Positions 35,427 through 45,752 are shown, numbered from the stretch's first letter. The stretch is DNA of 64,000 nucleotides from Edaphosphingomonas laterariae (GCF_900188165.1 NZ_FZOS01000009.1:94861-158860); one strand, 5' to 3'. Numbers and translations: made by a program. Notes: a model not told the origin generated them from the sequence alone.

Positions 35427-36746
35427 ATGCGTATTGCGATGATCGGCACCGGCTATGTCGGCCTGGTGTCCGGGGCCTGCTTCGCGGATTTCGGCCACGA
35501 TGTTGTCTGCGTCGACAAGGATGCCGGCAAGATCGCCGCGCTCGAAGCGGGCCGGATGCCGATCTACGAACCCGGCCTCGATACGCTCGTCGCCAGCAAT
35601 GTCCGCGCCGGCCGCCTCGCTTTCACCACCGATCTGGCGACCGCGGTCAGCGGCGCGGACGCGGTGTTCATCGCGGTCGGCACGCCTTCCCGCCGTGGCG
35701 ATGGCCATGCCGATCTGTCCTATGTGTTCGCCGCCACCCACGAAATCGCCGCCGCGATCGACGGGCCGACGGTGGTCGTCACCAAGTCCACCGTCCCGGT
35801 CGGCACCGGCGACGAGGTGGAACGCATCATCCGCGAAGTCGCGCCCGATGCCACCGCCTGGGTCGTCTCCAACCCCGAATTCCTGCGCGAAGGCGCCGCG
35901 ATCGAGGATTTCAAGCGGCCCGACCGCATCGTCATCGGTATCGAGGACGAAGAAGCGCGCGGCGTGATGCAGGAAATCTATCGCCCGCTCTATCTCAACC
36001 AGGCGCCGCTGGTCTTCACCGGCCGCCGGACGTCGGAACTGATCAAATATGCCGCCAATGCCTTCCTGGCGGTGAAGATCACTTTCATCAACGAGATCGC
36101 GGACCTCTGCGAAGTGGCCGGCGCGGACGTCCAGCAGGTCGCGCGCGGCATCGGCCTCGACAATCGCATCGGCTCCAAATTCCTCCATGCCGGCCCCGGC
36201 TATGGCGGCTCCTGCTTTCCCAAGGACACGCTGGCGCTGCTCAAGACGGCCGACGATCACGAAACGCCGCTGCGCATCGTCGAAGCGACCGTGAAGGTGA
36301 ACGACGCCCGCAAGCGCGCGATGGGCCGCAAGGTCATCAAGGCGATGGGCGGCGATGTGCGCGGCAAGACGGTCGGCGTGCTCGGCCTGACCTTCAAGCC
36401 CAATACCGATGACATGCGTGACGCCCCCTCGCTCGCGCTGATCCAGACGCTGGAGGATGCCGGCGCGAAGATCCGCGCCTTCGATCCCGAAGGGCATGAT
36501 CAGGCCCGCCCGCTCCTCCCCCATGTCGAATTCGCCAGTGATCCCTATGCGGTGGCCGACGGCGCCGACGCGCTGGTGCTGGTGACGGAGTGGAACGCGT
36601 TCCGCGCGCTCGATCTCAAGCGCGTCGCCGGCCTCCTCGCCCACCCGGCGCTGATCGACCTGCGCAACGTCTATCCGCCCGAGGAAGCCCGCCGGGCCGG
36701 CCTCGTCTATACGGGCGTCGGGCGGGGCGACGGCGCGCCGGACTGA
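35427..36746 (+). CDS. UDP-glucose 6-dehydrogenase
   Basis: A 439-residue NAD-dependent enzyme oxidising UDP-glucose to UDP-glucuronate in two steps. The N-terminal Rossmann motif is IAMIGTGYVGLVSGACFAD (in part). SNPEFLREGAAIEDF, Lys207 and Asn211 in ELIKYAANAF, and the catalytic Cys263 in GPGYGGSCFPKDT are all present. UDP-glucuronate is the donor for the glucuronosyl sphingolipids and acidic exopolysaccharides of sphingomonads, so this gene partners functionally with galU at 6059. It is a lone plus-strand gene; no glycosyltransferase or export cluster adjoins it. Confidence 0.94.
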   Translation: MRIAMIGTGYVGLVSGACFADFGHDVVCVDKDAGKIAALEAGRMPIYEPGLDTLVASNVRAGRLAFTTDLATAVSGADAVFIAVGTPSRRGDGHADLSYVFAATHEIAAAIDGPTVVVTKSTVPVGTGDEVERIIREVAPDATAWVVSNPEFLREGAAIEDFKRPDRIVIGIEDEEARGVMQEIYRPLYLNQAPLVFTGRRTSELIKYAANAFLAVKITFINEIADLCEVAGADVQQVARGIGLDNRIGSKFLHAGPGYGGSCFPKDTLALLKTADDHETPLRIVEATVKVNDARKRAMGRKVIKAMGGDVRGKTVGVLGLTFKPNTDDMRDAPSLALIQTLEDAGAKIRAFDPEGHDQARPLLPHVEFASDPYAVADGADALVLVTEWNAFRALDLKRVAGLLAHPALIDLRNVYPPEEARRAGLVYTGVGRGDGAPD

Positions 36747-36813
36747 TTTCCGGCCCCTTCCTCTCGGGCAGCTTAAGCTCTAATCCTCGCTTCCCACGGC
36801 AAGGAGAGGCGTA

Positions 36814-37818
36814 ATGAAGCTGGCATCGCTCAAGGATGGACGCGACGGGCGGCTTGTGGTCGTCAGCGGCGATCTCGCCTGGTGCGCCGATGCGACGCAT
36901 ATCGCGCCGACCCTGCAGGCCGCGTTGGACGATTGGGATCGGGTGGCGCCGCAGCTCGAACTGCTCGCCACCGATCTCGCGCATGAAGTCATCCCGATGA
37001 TGCGCTTCCACGAACGTCAGGCCGCCGCCCCGCTGCCGCGCGCCTATCAATGGGCCGATGGCTCGGCCTATGTGAACCATGTCGAACTGGTGCGCCGCGC
37101 GCGCGGTGCCGAACTTCCCGAAAGCTTCTGGACCGATCCGCTGATGTATCAGGGCGGTTCGGACGGATTTCTCGGCGCGCGCGATCCCATCCCGCTCGCC
37201 GACGAGGCATGGGGTTGCGACCTTGAGGCCGAGATCGTCGTCGTCACCGGCGATGTCGCGCAAGGTGCGGGCCGCGACGCCGCGCTCGATGCGATCCGGC
37301 TCGTCGGGCTCGTCAACGATGTCTCGCTGCGCAACCTCATCCCGGCGGAACTCGCCAAGGGATTCGGCTTCGTCCAGTCCAAGCCCGCCTCGGCCTTTTC
37401 GCCGGTGTTCGTTACCCCGGACGAGCTTGGCCCCGGCTGGCAGGATGGCAAGCTCGTCCGCCGCCTCCATGTCGATCTCAACGGCCAGCCCTTCGGCCGC
37501 ACCGAGGCCGGCGAGGACATGACCTTCGATTTCGGCACGCTGATCGCGCATCTCGCCAAGACGCGCAGCCTGTGCGCCGGCAGCATCATCGGATCGGGCA
37601 CGGTTTCCAACCGCGACGCCGATGGCGGACCGGGCAAGCCGATCGCCCAGGGCGGGCGCGGCTATAGCTGCATCGCCGAGGTGCGGATGATCGAAACGAT
37701 TCTCTCCGGCGCCCCGGTCACGCCCTTCCTCAAGCATGGCGACAGCGTGCGGATCTGGGTGGAGGACGATCACGGCCATCCCATTTTCGGTACGATCGAA
37801 CAGGTCGTCGGCGGCTGA
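36814..37818 (+). CDS. Fumarylacetoacetate hydrolase family protein
   Basis: A 334-residue FAH-fold enzyme that probably cleaves a carbon-carbon bond in a diketo acid. The N-terminal SH3-like part (to about 110) is followed by the FAH domain. Metal-site acidic residues are seen in CDLEAEIVVVTGDV and VGLVNDVSLRNL, and the substrate-loop block GFGFVQSKPASAFSPVFV is typical of the fumarylacetoacetase subgroup. No homogentisate dioxygenase is adjacent, although a maleylacetoacetate isomerase-like GST is at 58955. AAGGAGAGG precedes the ATG at good spacing. Confidence 0.88.
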   Translation: MKLASLKDGRDGRLVVVSGDLAWCADATHIAPTLQAALDDWDRVAPQLELLATDLAHEVIPMMRFHERQAAAPLPRAYQWADGSAYVNHVELVRRARGAELPESFWTDPLMYQGGSDGFLGARDPIPLADEAWGCDLEAEIVVVTGDVAQGAGRDAALDAIRLVGLVNDVSLRNLIPAELAKGFGFVQSKPASAFSPVFVTPDELGPGWQDGKLVRRLHVDLNGQPFGRTEAGEDMTFDFGTLIAHLAKTRSLCAGSIIGSGTVSNRDADGGPGKPIAQGGRGYSCIAEVRMIETILSGAPVTPFLKHGDSVRIWVEDDHGHPIFGTIEQVVGG

Positions 37819-37831
37819 TCGCGTTCCGGGC

Positions 37832-38860
37832 ATGGCCGTCGGCACGTCCATTTGGCTGAAACTTCTGGTCGGCGCGTCGCTGGTGCAGGCGGCAGCACCG
37901 GCCAGCGCCGAACCTGCGGCCGATCCGCAGCCGATCTCGGCTATCGACGCCGGCCTGCTCGCGCTGCGCGACGGGGATGTCCGCGTGGCCGCGATCGCCT
38001 TTCGGCTGGCTACGGCGAATCTGCCGCTTTGCGCCGATCATTCGGCCGCCACCGGGCTCGTCATCCATGATGGCCGGCAGTATCGCGGCAAATATCGCGA
38101 AGCCGCCGAACGCCTGTTCCTGCTGGGTGATTCGCCGGGCGTGATGGGCGTGGTCCCGGGCAGCCCCGCCGCACTGGCGGGTATCCAGGCCAATGATCGC
38201 CTGGTCGCGATCAATGGCGTGGCGGTGGACGCTGCCGATAGCCCGCGCAGCCGCAAGGGCGGCGATTATGAACCGGTTCAGCAATTGCTTGACCAACTTG
38301 ACGCCGCCGCCGAGGCCGGCCCCGTCGCGATGCAATTGGTGCGCGACGGGCAGACGATCGACGTCAGCATCACGCCGCTCGCGACCTGCGCATCGCGGAT
38401 TCAACTGCTCCCATCGGGAAAGCTCGACGCGGCGGCGGACGGGCGCATGATCTCAATCACCAGCGCGATGGTCGATTTCACCCGCAATGACGACGAGCTC
38501 GCCTTCATCATCGCCCACGAAATGGCGCATAATGCCCTGCGACATCGTGCACGGCTCGATGATCAGAAGGTTTCGCGCGGCTTGCTCAGTATTGTCGGCG
38601 CCAATGCGCGCCGGATCAAGGAAACCGAATGCGAAGCCGATCATGTCGGCCTCTACATGGCCGCGCGGGCGGGCTTTGCGGTTGAGCAAGCACCGGAATT
38701 CTGGCGACGATTCGGCCGCACCTATGATTTCGGCCCATTGTCCGACCCGACTCATCCCAGCGGCAAGCAACGCGCCGAAAGTGCTTCGGCGGCATTAGTG
38801 CAGATCGCCGATGAACGCGCGAAGGGACTGCCGCTCGAACCCAGGCCCCAATGTCAATGA
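37832..38860 (+). CDS. M48 family metalloprotease with PDZ domain
   Basis: A 342-residue exported protein. A signal peptide (to about residue 26, ending ASA) is followed by a PDZ-like domain (about 96-185, VMGVVPGSPAALAGIQANDR). An M48 zinc peptidase core then has HEMAH at 229-233 and the third ligand in KETECEADHVGLYMAARAG. The motifs are intact, so it is likely active in the periplasm, perhaps in envelope quality control. The HPSGKQRAESASAAL end fits M48. The start at ATG 37832 is 13 bases after the FAH gene. Base use is a little less GC-biased than neighbours. Confidence 0.85.
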   Translation: MAVGTSIWLKLLVGASLVQAAAPASAEPAADPQPISAIDAGLLALRDGDVRVAAIAFRLATANLPLCADHSAATGLVIHDGRQYRGKYREAAERLFLLGDSPGVMGVVPGSPAALAGIQANDRLVAINGVAVDAADSPRSRKGGDYEPVQQLLDQLDAAAEAGPVAMQLVRDGQTIDVSITPLATCASRIQLLPSGKLDAAADGRMISITSAMVDFTRNDDELAFIIAHEMAHNALRHRARLDDQKVSRGLLSIVGANARRIKETECEADHVGLYMAARAGFAVEQAPEFWRRFGRTYDFGPLSDPTHPSGKQRAESASAALVQIADERAKGLPLEPRPQCQ

Positions 38861-39065
38861 TCCCTCTGCCGCCGGAACGAATCCATCATTCAAACAAATC
38901 AGTCGCAGACTATTGGCTCTACTTTGAAGTTCGACTGACTTTCCAAGGTATCCGCCGCAGATCACAAGCTCTTCGGCGGTTTGGGGGTTGAATCTTTAAC
39001 GTTTTGAATGCATGGCACGCTAGCTGATTGCGCCCAAATGCCGTCAGCATAAAGGGAGTTGTCTC

Positions 39066-39332
39066 ATGGGTTTTCGTAAGGCAGTCACGGCCGCCACCGT
39101 CGCCGTGGCAATGATGGCCGTGCCGACGCTGGCACAGGCCGCTTCGCCCGCCAGCCGTCTTTCGGTTGGTTCGGCGGTTTCGGGCGCTCGCGCCGGTGCT
39201 GATCGCAGCGATGAAAGCAAGCTGGGCGGCGGCGGCGTCATCCTCGCCGTGCTCGCCGCTGCGGCCGTGATCGGTGGCATCGTCGTCGCCGTTGATGGCG
39301 GCAACGACAACGAGGGTCCGGTCAGCAACTAA
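39066..39332 (+). CDS. Small exported membrane protein, unknown function
   Basis: An 88-residue protein. It has a clear signal peptide (VTAATVAVAMMAVPTLAQA, cleavage near residue 25), a short serine- and arginine-rich stretch, a GGGG linker and one hydrophobic segment (ILAVLAAAAVIGGIVVAVDGG, in part). It ends with a polar NDNEGPVSN tail. GGGAG precedes the ATG. Similar small proteins are common in sphingomonads, but I know of no function. It is flanked by long intergenic stretches and ends at a strong hairpin, so it is probably a single highly transcribed unit. Confidence 0.75.
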   Translation: MGFRKAVTAATVAVAMMAVPTLAQAASPASRLSVGSAVSGARAGADRSDESKLGGGGVILAVLAAAAVIGGIVVAVDGGNDNEGPVSN

Positions 39333-39351
39333 TCGCTGATTTGATTTTCGA

Positions 39352-39377
39352 TGTGGGGCGGCGCCAGCCGCCCCACA
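39352..39377 (+). terminator. Strong hairpin after the small membrane protein
   Basis: TGTGGGGCGGC (39352-39362) and GCCGCCCCACA (39367-39377) make a perfect 11-bp stem with a GCCA loop, followed by ATTATA. The remaining 39378-39571 holds no gene, only a short GC palindrome near 39547-39564 past the phosphatase stop. Confidence 0.7.
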
Positions 39378-39571
39378 ATTATACGGGTTTCGCGAACCGG
39401 ATCGTCGCAACGGTCACGGCCCGCCATATGGCGCTCCGATGGTCGCCATCAATCTCCTGCCCTGGATCGACCGATTCCACGCAGAGAGCAGCCGCCGCGA
39501 GCCGCGGCAATGATTTCCACAAATCAGGATTTCGCCCGGGAAGGTCCGCGCGCTTCACGCGCGCAGCCGAA

Positions 39572-40375
39572 TCAGGCTGACAGGCGGGCCGCCTGCTCGT
39601 CGGCAACGAGGCTCCATTGTTCGCTGCCCTCAAGCCCGAGCGCGGTGAGCCGGCCGCTGGCATAGGCGCCGGTGTCGATCCCGATCCGATTGTTCCGACG
39701 GTCGATTTCGTCGGTCACATTATGCCCATGGATGACGAGGCCGCCAAAATCGGCATCGCTGTCGATGAATTCCTTGCGGATCCACCGCAGATCGCTCGTC
39801 CGCTGCTCGTCGATCGGCAGATTGGGCCGCAGCCCGGCATGGACGAAGATGCAGTCGCCAAGGACGATGCAATCCTCGAAGCCCGACAGGAAATCGACGT
39901 GGCTCTGCGGCACCTTCCGTTGCAGCAGAATCAGCAGCTCGTCGAAGTCGCAGGCGAGATATTCCTCGGCAGTGATGCCATAGCTCAGCGCGGTTTCCTT
40001 GCCGCCGACCTTGATCAAAAGCCGCAGCGCCTGCACGTCGCCGCCCAGCGCCTTCAGAAAAATCTCTTCATGATTGCCCATCAGGAAGCGGATGCGGCGG
40101 CCATGCGACGCCAGCAGCCGCAACCGTTCGACGACACCGGCAGACTCCGGCCCCCGGTCGATCAGATCGCCCAGCATGATGATGTCGGTCTCGCACGAAC
40201 CGCGCCGCGCATCGTCCTGCGCGATCTGCGCAAGCAGATCGTCGAGCAGGTCGAGGCGGCCGTGGACGTCGCCGATCGCATAGACCCGGCGTCCGGCCGG
40301 CAGGGAGGCTTCCGGGCGGCCGCTCGGCCGCGAGAGCTTGAACAAACGCTTCAGCACCATGGTGCACAGCGGCAT
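39572..40375 (-). CDS. Serine/threonine-type metallophosphatase
   Basis: A 267-residue calcineurin-like phosphoesterase. Metal-binding motifs are in order: YAIGDVHGRLDLLDDLL, IMLGDLIDRGPESAGVVERL (in part) and FLMGNHEEIFLKAL. Later come FVHAGLRPNLP and the histidine block LVIHGHNVTDE. This is the bacterial PPP-type (PrpA/ApaH-like) protein phosphatase layout. It could act on phosphoproteins or dinucleoside polyphosphates. ATG 40375 follows AAGGG; ATG 40360 is an alternative. No signal peptide is present. Confidence 0.88.
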   Translation of the reverse strand: MPLCTMVLKRLFKLSRPSGRPEASLPAGRRVYAIGDVHGRLDLLDDLLAQIAQDDARRGSCETDIIMLGDLIDRGPESAGVVERLRLLASHGRRIRFLMGNHEEIFLKALGGDVQALRLLIKVGGKETALSYGITAEEYLACDFDELLILLQRKVPQSHVDFLSGFEDCIVLGDCIFVHAGLRPNLPIDEQRTSDLRWIRKEFIDSDADFGGLVIHGHNVTDEIDRRNNRIGIDTGAYASGRLTALGLEGSEQWSLVADEQAARLSA

Positions 40376-40487
40376 ACACCCTTGGGGCCAGCACGCAAGC
40401 TTGGCATCGCCATGCCGTGCGGCCCCGTCGACATATGCCCGCCCGGCGTGGCCGGAATGCGCGCGTCCACCCGAAAGCCCGGCCCGA

Positions 40488-41357
40488 TCAGCCGAATTTG
40501 GCGATCACATCGTCGGCATAGCGCTTGACGCTGTCGATCATCTGGCGCGGATCCTGGGTGCCGGGGTGATAAAGATGCCAGGGCTGCATCAGAATATGGG
40601 TGATGCCCTGATCTTCCAGCCGCTTATAGCCATCGAGATCGAACACATCCGATGGCGAGGCGAGCACGTCGAAGGGCAGGCGATCGCGGCCATATTCGCG
40701 GCGAAGCGCCCGGATTCGCTCGATGCTGGCGACGATTTCAGCCGCCGGCTGCAGATCGGTGAGCCAGCCTTCGCCGACGCGGGCCGCGCGGCGCAGCGCC
40801 GCATCCGAAATGCCGGCGATCCAGATCGGCACCGGCCCGGCGGGCTTGGGGTTCATCTCGATCCGGGGGAAATCATAATATTGGCCGTGATATTCGACAT
40901 ATTCGCCCGACCAGAGCAGCTTCATGATCTCGATCATCTCGTCCGCGCGCTTGCCGCGGGTGTGGAAGTCCTGACCGAGCAGGCCATATTCATCCTTCGA
41001 CCAGCCGACCCCGCAGGTGAGCACCACGCGGTTGTTCGAGATCGCCGAAACGGTCGACACCGCCTTCGCCACCAGGAAGGGATTGCGCATCGGCAGGACG
41101 AAGGCGTTGGTGGTGAAGCGGATGCGCTTGGTGATCGTCGCATAGGCCCCCATCATCACAAGCTGGTCCGGCCAGTCGGTGAATTCTGGCCAGCGGCGCG
41201 AGCCATCGGGGGTGTAGGGGTAAGGCGTCGTCAACGTCTCCGGGTTCACCACATGATCGGACATGGTGATCATCGCCCAGCCGGATTCATCGGCGGCAAC
41301 GGCGAGTTCAGGCAAGGCGGGAACGGGCGCGAAGGCGGCCGACAGGACGAATTTCAT
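40488..41357 (-). CDS. Luciferase-like monooxygenase family oxidoreductase (TIGR03619 type)
   Basis: A 289-residue TIM-barrel flavin- or F420-dependent oxidoreductase. Family blocks include SGWAMITMSDHVVNPE, TKRIRFTTNAFVLPMRNPF, RVVLTCGVGWSKDEYGLLGQ and RADEMIEIMKLLWSGEYVEYHG (in part). The substrate and whether it uses F420 or FMN cannot be told from sequence. The TIGR03619 subgroup is named F420-dependent by homology, but proteobacteria often lack F420. GGAGAG precedes ATG 41357. It is divergent from acnA. Confidence 0.82.
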   Translation of the reverse strand: MKFVLSAAFAPVPALPELAVAADESGWAMITMSDHVVNPETLTTPYPYTPDGSRRWPEFTDWPDQLVMMGAYATITKRIRFTTNAFVLPMRNPFLVAKAVSTVSAISNNRVVLTCGVGWSKDEYGLLGQDFHTRGKRADEMIEIMKLLWSGEYVEYHGQYYDFPRIEMNPKPAGPVPIWIAGISDAALRRAARVGEGWLTDLQPAAEIVASIERIRALRREYGRDRLPFDVLASPSDVFDLDGYKRLEDQGITHILMQPWHLYHPGTQDPRQMIDSVKRYADDVIAKFG

Positions 41358-41547
41358 GATGCTCTCCGGCGATTGGTCTGCTTGTTGTTGGCGGGCAGGT
41401 TCGCACCGGTCGCGCGGGGTTGGGAAGGCCTAAGCAAATGAGGGATGGCCCGATTGCGGGGTTGGTTGGCCATGGCGGGGTTTCGATGGCCCGATCACCC
41501 ATCCCGGCCGTTCCTGCCAAGCACGGGCGATCGGCCAGATTCGGGCT

Positions 41548-41576
41548 TTGCCCGACGCGACACCCCCTGCTAAGGG
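41548..41576 (+). promoter_or_regulatory. Weak candidate promoter of acnA
   Basis: TTGCCC (41548-41553) and TAAGGG (41571-41576) are separated by 17 bases, about 40 bases before the acnA ATG. The -10 match is poor. The rest of the 258-base gap 41358-41615 shows no gene. Confidence 0.3.
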
Positions 41577-41615
41577 CCGCGTGACTCTCGCATTGCAGCA
41601 TAGGGAATATAGCCC

Positions 41616-44294
41616 ATGACCGCCGTCGGACAGGACACGCTCAACACCCGCGCGACCCTTGAGGTCGGGGGCACGACCGTCCATTATTACTCGATCCCCA
41701 AAGCCGCCGAGAAGCTGGGCGACGTTTCGCGCCTGCCCTTCTCGATGAAGGTGCTGCTCGAGAATCTGCTGCGCTTCGAAGATGGCGTGACGGTGACCCC
41801 GGAAGACATCCAGGCGATCGTCGACTGGCAGAAGAACCCGACCTCCGAACGTGAAATCCAGTATCGCCCGGCCCGCGTGCTGATGCAGGACTTCACCGGC
41901 GTCCCCTGCGTCGTCGACCTGGCCGCGATGCGCGACGCGATGAACGCGCTCGGCGCCGACGCCACCAAGATCAACCCGCAGGTGCCCGTCCACCTCGTCA
42001 TCGACCACTCCGTGATGGTCGACGAGTTCGGCAGCCCCAAGGCGTTCGAAGACAATGTCGAGCTGGAATATCAGCGCAACGGCGAACGCTACGAGTTCCT
42101 GAAGTGGGGCTCGAAGGCGCTCGACAATTTCAAGGTCGTCCCGCCGGGCACCGGCATCTGCCATCAGGTGAATCTTGAGAATATCGCGCAGGCGGTGTGG
42201 ACCTCGACCGACGCCTCCGGCGCGACCGTGGCCTATCCCGACACCTGCGTCGGCACGGACAGCCACACGACGATGATCAACGGCCTGGGCGTGCTCGGCT
42301 GGGGCGTCGGCGGCATCGAGGCGGAAGCCGCGATGCTCGGCCAGCCGGTTTCGATGCTGATCCCCGAAGTCGTCGGCTTCAAGCTGACCGGCGCGCTGGC
42401 CGAGGGCATCACCGCGACCGACCTGGTGCTGACCGTGACCCAGATGCTGCGCGCCAAGGGCGTCGTCGGCCGCTTCGTCGAATTCTACGGCCCGGGCGTC
42501 TCCGCGCTGTCGCTCGCCGACCGCGCGACCATCGCCAACATGGCGCCGGAATATGGCGCGACCTGCGGCTTCTTCCCGATCGACGGCAAGACGCTCGATT
42601 ATATGCGCCTGACCGGCCGCACCGAGGAGCAGATTGCGCTGACCGAAGCCTATGCCAAGGCGCAGGGCTTCTGGCTCAACACCGATGCCGCCGATCCGGT
42701 GTTCACCGACACGCTGGAACTGGACATGGGCACGGTGCTGCCGTCGCTCGCCGGCCCCAAGCGCCCGCAGGACAAGGTTGTCCTGACCCAGGTGGACGAA
42801 GTGTTCAACGCCGACCTGGAAGCCGTCTACAAGAAGGCCCAGCCGGCGCGCGTGGCCGTCGAAGGCCGCGACCATGACATCGGCGACGGCGACGTCGTGA
42901 TCGCCGCGATCACCAGCTGCACCAACACGTCGAACCCGAGCGTGCTGGTCGCCGCCGGCCTCGTCGCCAAGAAGGCCGTCGAAAAGGGCCTGAAGCCGAA
43001 GCCGTGGGTGAAGACCTCGCTCGCGCCCGGTTCGCAGGTGGTGACCGACTATCTGGAAAAGGCCGGCCTGCAGGAACCGCTGAACGCGATCGGCTTCAAC
43101 CTCGTCGGCTATGGCTGCACGACCTGCATCGGCAATTCCGGCCCGCTGGCCGCGCCGATTTCGGCCGCGATCAACGGCAATGACATCGTTGCCGCGTCGG
43201 TGCTTTCGGGCAACCGCAACTTCGAAGGCCGCGTGTCGCCCGACGTGCGCGCGAACTTCCTCGCCTCGCCGCCGCTTGTCGTCGCTTATGCGCTGAAGGG
43301 CAGCGTGACGACCGACTTCGTCAACACCCCGATCGGCCAGGGCAAGGACGGCCAGGACGTGTTCCTGAAGGACATCTGGCCGACCAACGACGAAGTGCGT
43401 TCGGTGATGGACGGCGCGATCACGCGCGACATGTTCCAGAGCCGTTATGCCAATGTGTTCAAGGGCGACGCCCGCTGGCAGGGCATCAACGTCACGGGTT
43501 CGGACACCTATAGCTGGCCGGCCGGTTCGACCTATGTCGCCAACCCGCCTTACTTCGCCGGCATGTCGATGACCCCGGCGGCGGTGACCGACATTCGCGA
43601 CGCACGCCCGCTCGCGGTGTTCGCCGACTCGATCACCACCGACCACATCAGCCCGGCCGGTTCGATCAAGGCCGATTCGCCCGCCGGCCGCTATCTGCTC
43701 GACCACCAGGTCAGCAAGGCGGACTTCAACAGCTATGGCGCGCGCCGTGGCCACCATGAAGTGATGATGCGCGGCACCTTCGCCAATATCCGCATCAAGA
43801 ACGAGATGATCCCCGGCATCGAAGGCGGCATGACCAAGCATGTGCCGACCGGCGAAGTGATGGCGATCTATGACGCGGCGATGCAGTACAAAACCGACGG
43901 CACCCCGCTGGTCGTGATCGCCGGCAAGGAATATGGCACCGGATCGTCGCGCGACTGGGCGGCCAAGGGCACCAACCTGCTGGGCGTTCGCGCCGTGATC
44001 GCCGAAAGCTTCGAACGCATCCACCGTTCGAACCTCGTCGGCATGGGCGTGCTGCCGCTGCAGTTCGCCGATGGCGTCGACCGCAACACGCTGAAGCTGG
44101 ACGGCACCGAAACCTTCACGATCGAGAATGTCGCCGGCCTGCGCCCGCGCCAGGGCGTGACGGTGAAGCTGACGCGGGCCGACGGTTCGACCGAAAGCTT
44201 CCAGACGCGTTGCCGGATCGATACCGTGAACGAGCTGGACTATTTCCTGAACGGCGGCATCCTGCCCTACGTGCTGCGCAAGCTGGCCGCCTGA
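41616..44294 (+). CDS. acnA: Aconitate hydratase A
   Basis: An 892-residue citric-acid-cycle enzyme of the AcnA/IRP1 type interconverting citrate and isocitrate. The [4Fe-4S] cysteines lie in [13 protein letters not shown] and [13 protein letters not shown]. The swivelling C-terminal domain has [14 protein letters not shown] and [33 protein letters not shown] and the N-terminal [17 protein letters not shown] are family signatures. The length is normal. AGGGAA lies upstream of ATG. It is followed by a strong bidirectional terminator. Confidence 0.96.
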   Translation: MTAVGQDTLNTRATLEVGGTTVHYYSIPKAAEKLGDVSRLPFSMKVLLENLLRFEDGVTVTPEDIQAIVDWQKNPTSEREIQYRPARVLMQDFTGVPCVVDLAAMRDAMNALGADATKINPQVPVHLVIDHSVMVDEFGSPKAFEDNVELEYQRNGERYEFLKWGSKALDNFKVVPPGTGICHQVNLENIAQAVWTSTDASGATVAYPDTCVGTDSHTTMINGLGVLGWGVGGIEAEAAMLGQPVSMLIPEVVGFKLTGALAEGITATDLVLTVTQMLRAKGVVGRFVEFYGPGVSALSLADRATIANMAPEYGATCGFFPIDGKTLDYMRLTGRTEEQIALTEAYAKAQGFWLNTDAADPVFTDTLELDMGTVLPSLAGPKRPQDKVVLTQVDEVFNADLEAVYKKAQPARVAVEGRDHDIGDGDVVIAAITSCTNTSNPSVLVAAGLVAKKAVEKGLKPKPWVKTSLAPGSQVVTDYLEKAGLQEPLNAIGFNLVGYGCTTCIGNSGPLAAPISAAINGNDIVAASVLSGNRNFEGRVSPDVRANFLASPPLVVAYALKGSVTTDFVNTPIGQGKDGQDVFLKDIWPTNDEVRSVMDGAITRDMFQSRYANVFKGDARWQGINVTGSDTYSWPAGSTYVANPPYFAGMSMTPAAVTDIRDARPLAVFADSITTDHISPAGSIKADSPAGRYLLDHQVSKADFNSYGARRGHHEVMMRGTFANIRIKNEMIPGIEGGMTKHVPTGEVMAIYDAAMQYKTDGTPLVVIAGKEYGTGSSRDWAAKGTNLLGVRAVIAESFERIHRSNLVGMGVLPLQFADGVDRNTLKLDGTETFTIENVAGLRPRQGVTVKLTRADGSTESFQTRCRIDTVNELDYFLNGGILPYVLRKLAA

Positions 44295-44332
44295 TCGGCC
44301 ACCGCGCGGCGGGCATGACCCGCCAGCAAGAC

Positions 44333-44366
44333 AAAAGGCCCGGGAGCGCAAGCCCCCGGGCCTTTT
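44333..44366. terminator. Intrinsic terminator after acnA
   Basis: AAAAGGCCCGGG (44333-44344) pairs with CCCGGGCCTTTT (44355-44366), a perfect 12-bp inverted repeat with A and T tracts on the two sides. Confidence 0.92.
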
Positions 44367-44537
44367 GCTTTCGCTACCGTCCCAAAACAGGGCAGCGGAA
44401 AAAGCCGCCACTTGGGTGGCTTGACCGTCAATGTCGATCAGTCCCTATTGGTAAACAGGCTTTAACCGAATCCGTCTTCCGAGACGCGGTCGCGCCCCGG
44501 AACATGGCCCGGTTGTCCTGAACAGGGGAAATCGATC

Positions 44538-45731
44538 ATGTCCAATGTAGCTTTGGAATTGCGCCGTGTTGTGCTGCGCTCGGCGATCGCCGCCGCTGCG
44601 CTGGCTGTGCCGCTGTCATCCGCCAGCGCCGCCAAGATCAACCTGATCGACCAGGGCGGCGTGGCCGGCTCGGCCGCCGAAATGGGCTTCACCATCGCCG
44701 CGCGCTATTGGGAAAGCGTGCTGACCAACGATGTGACGCTGAACTTCAATGTCAGCTACCAAGATCTGGGACCGGGCATTCTTGGCGGCACCAGCACGGC
44801 GCTGATCCCCTTTATCGAGATCAACCAATATTATGCGCTGCTGAACTTCAATTCGACCAAGAGCACCATCGACAATATGGCGCTGGCCAATCTGGCGCCG
44901 ACCGACGCCAGTGGCGGCGTCAACGTGCTGGTGCCCGATTATCTGACCCCCGCGACGCAGGACGGCGTCACCGCCGGCAACGGCACGCGGCTGGCGCCGA
45001 CCAATGAGGAGATCGGCAACACCATCGCCATTTCCAGCGCGAATGCGAAGGCGCTGATCAACGATCCGACCTTCAATGCCGGCGTCATCGATGCCGAGAT
45101 CGCCTTTTCGAGCACCTTCGCCTTCGATTTCGACCCGACCGACGGGATCAGCGCCGGCACCTATGATTTCATCGGCGTCGCCGTGCATGAAATCGGCCAT
45201 GCGCTCGGCTTTCTGAGCGCGGTCGAGGATTTCGACTATGTTTCGGGCCTGCCCGGCGAAGTCGATACTTATTGGTGGGGCTATACCGCCGATCTGTTCC
45301 GCTACAGCTCCGAAGGGCAGCTGGACTGGACGTTCGGCACACCGTCCTATTTCTCGCTGGATGGCGGCGCGACCGCTTATGAAGGCGGCTATTGGTCGAC
45401 CGGCAGCACCCGCGGCGATGGCTGGCAGGCATCGCACTGGAAGGAACCGACGGTGCCCTGCACCGATTTCCTGGGGATCATGAACCCCTATATCTGCAAC
45501 GGCGTGGAGGATCATGCCGAGGGGCTGGACCTCGCACTGCTCGATGCGATTGGCTGGAACATCGGTTTCGATGTCGCGGCGAACCCGGATTACATCTTCT
45601 CGACCGGGCAGATGTTCACCTCCTTCGTCCCCGAACCGGCGACCTGGGCGCAGATGATCATGGGCTTCGGCCTGCTGGGCGGGGCCATGCGCCGCAGCCG
45701 CAAGACGCGGGTGACGGTGACCTACGCCTGA
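44538..45731 (+). CDS. PEP-CTERM anchored metalloprotease (NF038122-like)
   Basis: A 397-residue exported protease. A signal peptide to about residue 32 is followed by a large domain with zinc site HEIGHALGF (His217, Glu218, His221), preceded by TYDFIGVAV. The C-terminus is a PEP-CTERM sorting tag: VPEPATW from residue 364, a hydrophobic stretch IMGFGLLGGA, then the basic cluster RRSRKTR. Such tags are recognised by exosortase for surface attachment or export; no exosortase gene is in this window. The layout matches a sphingomonad PEPxxWA-CTERM metalloprotease family. It is a single gene between two strong terminators. Confidence 0.85.
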   Translation: MSNVALELRRVVLRSAIAAAALAVPLSSASAAKINLIDQGGVAGSAAEMGFTIAARYWESVLTNDVTLNFNVSYQDLGPGILGGTSTALIPFIEINQYYALLNFNSTKSTIDNMALANLAPTDASGGVNVLVPDYLTPATQDGVTAGNGTRLAPTNEEIGNTIAISSANAKALINDPTFNAGVIDAEIAFSSTFAFDFDPTDGISAGTYDFIGVAVHEIGHALGFLSAVEDFDYVSGLPGEVDTYWWGYTADLFRYSSEGQLDWTFGTPSYFSLDGGATAYEGGYWSTGSTRGDGWQASHWKEPTVPCTDFLGIMNPYICNGVEDHAEGLDLALLDAIGWNIGFDVAANPDYIFSTGQMFTSFVPEPATWAQMIMGFGLLGGAMRRSRKTRVTVTYA

Positions 45732-45752
45732 TCGACCGACCGGCCGACAAGA

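Noticed and set aside
39013..39030. TGGCACGC followed by TTGC as a second sigma-54 promoter before the small membrane protein
   Set aside because: Spacing between the two blocks is nine bases instead of five, which breaks the -24/-12 geometry.
41430..44411. A 993-codon open frame antisense to acnA
   Set aside because: It mirrors acnA codon by codon in GC-rich DNA, is rich in His, Arg, Gly and Asp without any domain, and acnA is intact on the other strand.
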